Positions 33,672 to 36,686 of a stretch of DNA of 36,686 bases are shown one piece after another; the first letter of the stretch is position 1, and the number at the start of each line of letters is the position of its first letter. The DNA comes from JAQGMJ01 sp036271855 (GTDB taxonomy: Bacteria; Pseudomonadota; Gammaproteobacteria; Burkholderiales; JAEUOS01): NCBI GenBank assembly GCA_036271855.1, contig DATAZV010000183.1, positions 1 to 36,686 of the forward strand. Reading direction: 5' to 3'. The position numbers and the translations under genes were made by a program. A model generated the notes under the pieces. It worked only from the letters and a program-made list of their open reading frames with translations, did not search any database and had not been told where the DNA came from.

Positions 33672-33709
33672 ATTTTAGAGTGTCCCGAAGGTTTGCGCCG
33701 GGATAAAAT
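33672..33709. promoter_or_regulatory. Candidate overlapping divergent promoters, xseB and Rieske gene
   Basis: CTATTTTA (33670-33677) and TAAAATAG (33704-33711) form an inverted repeat that places a TAAAAT -10-like hexamer on each strand, at 33672-33677 (minus) and 33704-33709 (plus), facing away from each other. The -35 regions would overlap in the middle, so the two promoters may compete. The -35 matches are weak. Confidence 0.4.
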
Positions 33710-33737
33710 AGGGGTAGCATCATCGCACGGCTGTACT

Positions 33738-33752
33738 GGTCGCCAGGCGACC
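33738..33752. promoter_or_regulatory. 15-bp palindrome, possible operator
   Basis: GGTCGCC-A-GGCGACC at 33738-33752 is a perfect palindrome about 30 bases downstream of the putative plus-strand -10. The central single base makes a stable RNA hairpin unlikely and suits a dimeric DNA-binding protein. Such GC palindromes do arise by chance in GC-rich DNA. Confidence 0.3.
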
Positions 33753-33816
33753 GGATAGCCCAGCCATTTGTCCCTGGCCACGTTTTTTGCATATCGACCA
33801 AGGTTTTCGCTGAAAA

Positions 33817-33888
33817 ATGAGCGTCCTGCGTCTGCGCCTCACCATCCTCACCCTGGCCCGCGACGGGCCGGCTCGCTCGCGCGCGTAA
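33817..33888 (+). CDS. Possible 23-residue leader peptide before the Rieske gene
   Basis: An ATG at 33817 opens a 23-codon frame ending TAA at 33886-33888. The peptide starts MSVLRLRLTILTLARDG and is rich in Leu (6), Arg and Ile/Val. Its stop lies inside a hairpin (GCGCGT/ACGCGC, 33881-33896), as expected for a translated leader whose ribosome affects RNA folding. No good ribosome binding site is seen, only an AAGG about 14 bases upstream, so the case is weak. Confidence 0.3.
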   Translation: MSVLRLRLTILTLARDGPARSRA

Positions 33889-34025
33889 ACACGCGCCTTT
33901 TGCTTATGCGTTGCCGGGCGCCCTTGCCCGGCCTTGGGTTCACCCCAGGTTTCAGCCGCATTGACGGCTGAAAGAAATTCGAGTCAACGGGTCAATCAGG
34001 TCGCCGCCGGGAATTGTTACCGGCG
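33855..34025 (+). promoter_or_regulatory. Hairpin-rich leader of the Rieske oxygenase gene
   Basis: Six stem-loops follow each other before the ATG at 34046: GGCCCG/CGGGCC (33855-33869), GCGCGT/ACGCGC (33881-33896, then CTTTT), GCCGGGC/GCCCGGC (33913-33932), CCTTGGG/CCCCAGG with one mismatch (33932-33949), TTTCAGCCG/CGGCTGAAA (33950-33973) and CGCCGG/CCGGCG (34005-34025). Several abut with almost no spacer. The leader might be an attenuator, a riboswitch or a small RNA; I do not recognise a known class. The rest of 33554-33854 shows only the promoter-like and palindromic sites listed separately. Confidence 0.45.
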
Positions 34026-34045
34026 CGCGGCCGGGGAATCAGTAA

Positions 34046-35179
34046 ATGTCGGATATCGGGCGGGAAAGCCTTTTGCGCCCGGCGGTTTCGCAACTGCCGG
34101 TGCATGCCTATCACGATCAAGCAGTGTACGAAGCGGAAATGCGCAGCCTGTTCGCGCCGCGCCACGCGCCGGGCTATGTCGGCCACGAATTGATGGTGCC
34201 CAACGCGGGCGACTATCACACCCTGGGCTGGATGAACGACGCGCTCTCGCTAGTGCGCAACCGCAACGGTGTCGAACTCATCTCCAACGTCTGCCGCCAT
34301 CGCCAGGCGATCATGCTGAACGGCCGCGGCAATGCGCAAAACATCGTCTGCCCGCTGCATCGCTGGACCTACAACCTGCAGGGCGAGCTGATGGGCGCAC
34401 CCTACTTCGGCGAAAAGCCCTGCCTGGACCTGCACAAGATCCCGCTCACGAACTGGAACGGCCTCTTATTCAGTGGCGAGCGTGACATTGCGACCGAACT
34501 CGCCGGCCTTGGGGTGAAGGAGCAACTCAACTTCGACGGCTACATGCTGGACCGCGTCGAAGTGCATGAGTGCGACTACAACTGGAAGACCTTCATCGAG
34601 GTCTACCTCGAAGACCTGCACGTCGAGCCCTTCCATCCGGGCCTCGGCGGTTTCGTCACCTGCGACGACCTGGCCTGGGAATACGGCGAGCGTTACTCGG
34701 TGCAGACCGTGGGCGTGAACAGCGCCCTGGCGCGCCCCGGCAGCGACAAATACCGCTACTGGCACGACCAGGTGCTGAAATACCGCGGCGGCGAGCCGCC
34801 GGCGCATGGCGCGATCTGGCTCACCCTCTACCCCAACATCATGGTCGAGTGGTATCCGCACGTGCTGGTGGTGTCCAACCTGATCCCGCGCGGGCCGCAG
34901 AAGACCACCAACGTGGTGGAGTTCTACTACCCCGAAGACATCGTGCTGTTCGAGCGCGAATTCGTCGAGGCCGAACAGGCCGCCTACATGGAAACCGCGG
35001 TGGAGGACGATGAAATCGCCCTGCGCATGGACGCAGGCCGCAAGGCGCTGATGCAGCAGGGCCTGAACCAGGTCGGGCCGTACCAGTCGCCGATGGAAGA
35101 CGGCATGCAGCATTTCCACGAATACCTGCGGCGCGAACTGGGCGAGGCGCTGCACAGCGAGGCTCCCTCGCAGCCCTGA
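34046..35179 (+). CDS. Rieske-type ring-hydroxylating oxygenase alpha subunit
   Basis: The 377-residue protein has the two domains of Rieske non-heme iron oxygenases. The [2Fe-2S] motif is C83-x-H85 (NVCRHRQA) and C102-x2-H105 (VCPLHRW). The catalytic domain has the iron-binding DLHVEPFH segment with His192 and His197, and an Asp-rich C-terminal part. Reductase and ferredoxin genes are not adjacent, and no beta subunit is present, so it may be an alpha-only enzyme of the choline/carnitine/glycine-betaine or demethylase type. The substrate cannot be told. It begins after a long structured leader, with GGGGAA just before the ATG, and is followed 15 bases later by a DMT transporter. Confidence 0.9.
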   Translation: MSDIGRESLLRPAVSQLPVHAYHDQAVYEAEMRSLFAPRHAPGYVGHELMVPNAGDYHTLGWMNDALSLVRNRNGVELISNVCRHRQAIMLNGRGNAQNIVCPLHRWTYNLQGELMGAPYFGEKPCLDLHKIPLTNWNGLLFSGERDIATELAGLGVKEQLNFDGYMLDRVEVHECDYNWKTFIEVYLEDLHVEPFHPGLGGFVTCDDLAWEYGERYSVQTVGVNSALARPGSDKYRYWHDQVLKYRGGEPPAHGAIWLTLYPNIMVEWYPHVLVVSNLIPRGPQKTTNVVEFYYPEDIVLFEREFVEAEQAAYMETAVEDDEIALRMDAGRKALMQQGLNQVGPYQSPMEDGMQHFHEYLRRELGEALHSEAPSQP

Positions 35180-35194
35180 GGCGGCAGGCATCAC

Positions 35195-36109
35195 ATGCAA
35201 TCGCTGTGGATGCTGCTTGCAGCCTTTCTGCTGGCCGTCACCGGCGTGGCGATCAAGTACGCCGCCGCCGCCGGCCTTTCCACCGGCGAGACGGTGTTCT
35301 ACCGCACCTTCATCGGCGTGGTAGTCGTGTCGGTGATGATGGCGGGCTTGCGCGTCAGCCCGCGCTCGGTGCACACCCGCGCCCTGCTCTACCGCGGCCT
35401 GGCCGGCACCTTCGCCATGTGGCTGTTCATGTACTCGGTGGTGCACCTGCCGCTTTCCACCGCCATCACCTTGAACTTCACCGCGCCCTTGTGGATCGCG
35501 CTGATCCTCGCACTGGTGTTCGGCGAGCGCCTGTCGAAGACCATGACGGCGGCGCTAGTGCTGGGCTTCATCGGCATCGTCATGCTGCTCAAACCGATTT
35601 TCGTGCCGGAGATGCGCTTCGACATCACCATCGGCCTCTTGTCCGGCGTGGCCGGCGCCACCGCCCTGCTCAACGTGCGGCGCCTGGGCGCCCTGGGCGA
35701 GCCGGACATGCGCATCTTCCTCTGGTCCTCCTCGGTGATCGCCTTGGGCGCGGCGCTCTGGCTCACCGCCACCGGCGGCTGGCATATGCACGGCTTCGAT
35801 GCGGTCAAGTGGGTGGTGGCGATGGGCGCCCTGGCCACCGCCGCGCAGTTGTGCCAGACCCGCGCCTATTCGCGCGGCGGCACCATCCTCACCGCCAACC
35901 TCTCCTACGCCACCGTGCTGTTCTCGGCGCTGGCCGACCTGCTGCTGTGGGGCGTGCGCATTCCCGCTTCCGGCTGGCTGGCGATTGCCCTGATCATCGC
36001 CAGCGGTATCATGGCAACCCTGCGCAGCCGCAAAGGCGCCCGGCGCGAAGCCCGGGCTGAAACCGCCGCGCCCTCCATACAACCAGAACCGCCATTGCCG
36101 GAATCATGA
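35195..36109 (+). CDS. DMT (EamA) family transporter
   Basis: The 304-residue protein is a ten-helix drug/metabolite transporter made of two EamA repeats. The first repeat includes LWMLLAAFLLAVTGVAIKYAAAAGLSTGETVFYRTFIGVVVVSVMM and LSTAITLNFTAPLWIALILALVFGERLSKTMTAALVLGFIGIVMLL. The second includes LLSGVAGATALLNVRRLG, VVAMGALATAAQLCQTRAYSRGGTILTANLSYATVLFSALADLLLWG and IALIIASGIMATLRSRKG. The N-terminal repeat ends with the typical GERLS and MLLKP. A cytoplasmic tail of about 30 residues closes it. It is packed between the Rieske gene and the sulfurtransferase gene, with a four-base overlap to the latter. Substrate unknown. Confidence 0.93.
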   Translation: MQSLWMLLAAFLLAVTGVAIKYAAAAGLSTGETVFYRTFIGVVVVSVMMAGLRVSPRSVHTRALLYRGLAGTFAMWLFMYSVVHLPLSTAITLNFTAPLWIALILALVFGERLSKTMTAALVLGFIGIVMLLKPIFVPEMRFDITIGLLSGVAGATALLNVRRLGALGEPDMRIFLWSSSVIALGAALWLTATGGWHMHGFDAVKWVVAMGALATAAQLCQTRAYSRGGTILTANLSYATVLFSALADLLLWGVRIPASGWLAIALIIASGIMATLRSRKGARREARAETAAPSIQPEPPLPES

Positions 36110-36686
36110 CAATCATGACCTACACCACCATCGTCTCCACCACTGAGTTGGCCACCCACCTGAACGATCCCGACTGGATCATTCTCGACTGCCAGCACGA
36201 CCTGATGAAGCCCGAGTTCGGCCATGAAGCCTATGCGGCCGAACACATCCCTGGCGCGCAATTCATCGCGCTCGACGACGACCTTGCCGGCGCCAAGACC
36301 GGCAGCAACGGCCGCCACCCGCTGCCCACCGTCGAAGCCCTCACCGCCGTATTCAGCCGCCTCGGCGTCACGGACAAAAAGCAAGTGGTGATCTACGACG
36401 GCGTGCAAGGCATGTACGCCGGCCGCGCCTGGTGGACCCTCAAATGGCTGGGCCACGACGCCGTCGCCCTGCTCGACGGCTCGCTTACCAAATGGAAGGC
36501 CGAAGGCCGCCCGCTCAGCACCGAAATCCCGCCCGCGCAGCCCGCCCACTTCGTCCCCCGCGCCAACGACAGCCTGCGCGTCGATGCCGCCTACGTCTCC
36601 ATGCACCTGAACGACCGCAGCATCATCGACGCCCGCGCGCCCGACCGCTACGACGGCAGCGCCGAAACCATCGACCCCATCGGCGG
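36106..36686 (+). CDS. Sulfurtransferase (rhodanese / 3-mercaptopyruvate type), 3' end cut
   Basis: The frame opens at an ATG overlapping the DMT stop (ATGA); a second in-frame ATG at 36115 is an alternative. No stop occurs before the window end, so about 193 residues are seen of a protein usually near 280. The first rhodanese domain shows LATHLNDPDWIILDCQHDLMKPEFGHEAYAAEHIPGAQFIALDDDLAG, the HPLPTVEAL segment and VVIYDGVQGMYAGRAWWTLKWLGHDAVALLDGSLTKWKAEGRPL. The Cys at its active-site loop is absent (YDGVQGMYA), as is normal, because the catalytic Cys lies in the second domain. The second domain begins with DAAYVSMHLNDRSIIDARAPDRYDG and is cut before its active site. Confidence 0.93.
   Translation, partial: MTIMTYTTIVSTTELATHLNDPDWIILDCQHDLMKPEFGHEAYAAEHIPGAQFIALDDDLAGAKTGSNGRHPLPTVEALTAVFSRLGVTDKKQVVIYDGVQGMYAGRAWWTLKWLGHDAVALLDGSLTKWKAEGRPLSTEIPPAQPAHFVPRANDSLRVDAAYVSMHLNDRSIIDARAPDRYDGSAETIDPIG

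Overview
The window is GC-rich, densely coded chromosomal DNA from a motile betaproteobacterium. Gene content and order point to Burkholderiales, most likely Oxalobacteraceae (Herbaspirillum/Noviherbaspirillum/Massilia relatives): fliE divergent from a fliF-to-fliR operon, an xseB-ispA-dxs-folE2 block divergent from a Rieske oxygenase, murB divergent from yajQ, and argF-argG. This placement is inference; there is no rRNA gene or marker to fix the genus. I see no insertion sequence, phage gene, tRNA, rRNA or CRISPR array.

Layout. 1-220: the 3' end of a protein made of eight-residue L(S/T)TxQV repeats. 510-11986: the flagellar basal body and type III export cluster, with fliE on the minus strand and fliF, G, H, I, J, K, L, M, N, O, P, Q, R on the plus strand; most neighbours overlap or nearly touch. 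Two breaks carry strong RNA-type hairpins: fliK-fliL and fliP-fliQ. 12027-15533: two convergent multidomain proteins, each joining a glycosyltransferase-like domain to a C-terminal FkbM-type methyltransferase; their position beside fliR suggests surface or flagellar glycan modification. 15853-20120: a luciferase-like flavin oxidoreductase, a fused substrate-binding/permease osmoprotectant-type ABC protein with no ATPase beside it, an alpha/beta hydrolase with Cys at the nucleophile elbow, and a small DUF4118 membrane protein. 20246-22453: argF and argG, the last steps to argininosuccinate, closed by a clear terminator. 22621-26497: a probable GntR-controlled operon of a racemase-fold protein lacking both usual catalytic cysteines, plus a complete TRAP transporter. 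26507-29311: murB, yajQ and a secreted protease-like protein with two tandem retropepsin domains. 29502-33553 (minus): xseB, ispA, dxs and folE2 (isoprenoid precursor supply, a nuclease subunit, folate/queuosine entry). 33554-36686: a structured leader, a Rieske oxygenase, a DMT exporter and the first two thirds of a sulfurtransferase, cut by the window end.

The least expected signal is a two-hairpin intergenic element present twice, 18.5 kb apart, each time directly after a stop codon (10809-10883 after fliP; 29312-29401 after the tandem protease). The first hairpin differs in sequence between copies but is a perfect inverted repeat in both. The second has a conserved core (CTGGCAGAGYCAG), with outer arms that differ between copies yet stay paired, and a similar spacer links the hairpins. 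Such pairing-preserving change suggests a structured repeat family. Other points worth attention are the tandem retropepsin, the twin glycosyltransferase-FkbM fusions, the cysteine-less racemase homologue and the hairpin-rich leader before the Rieske gene.
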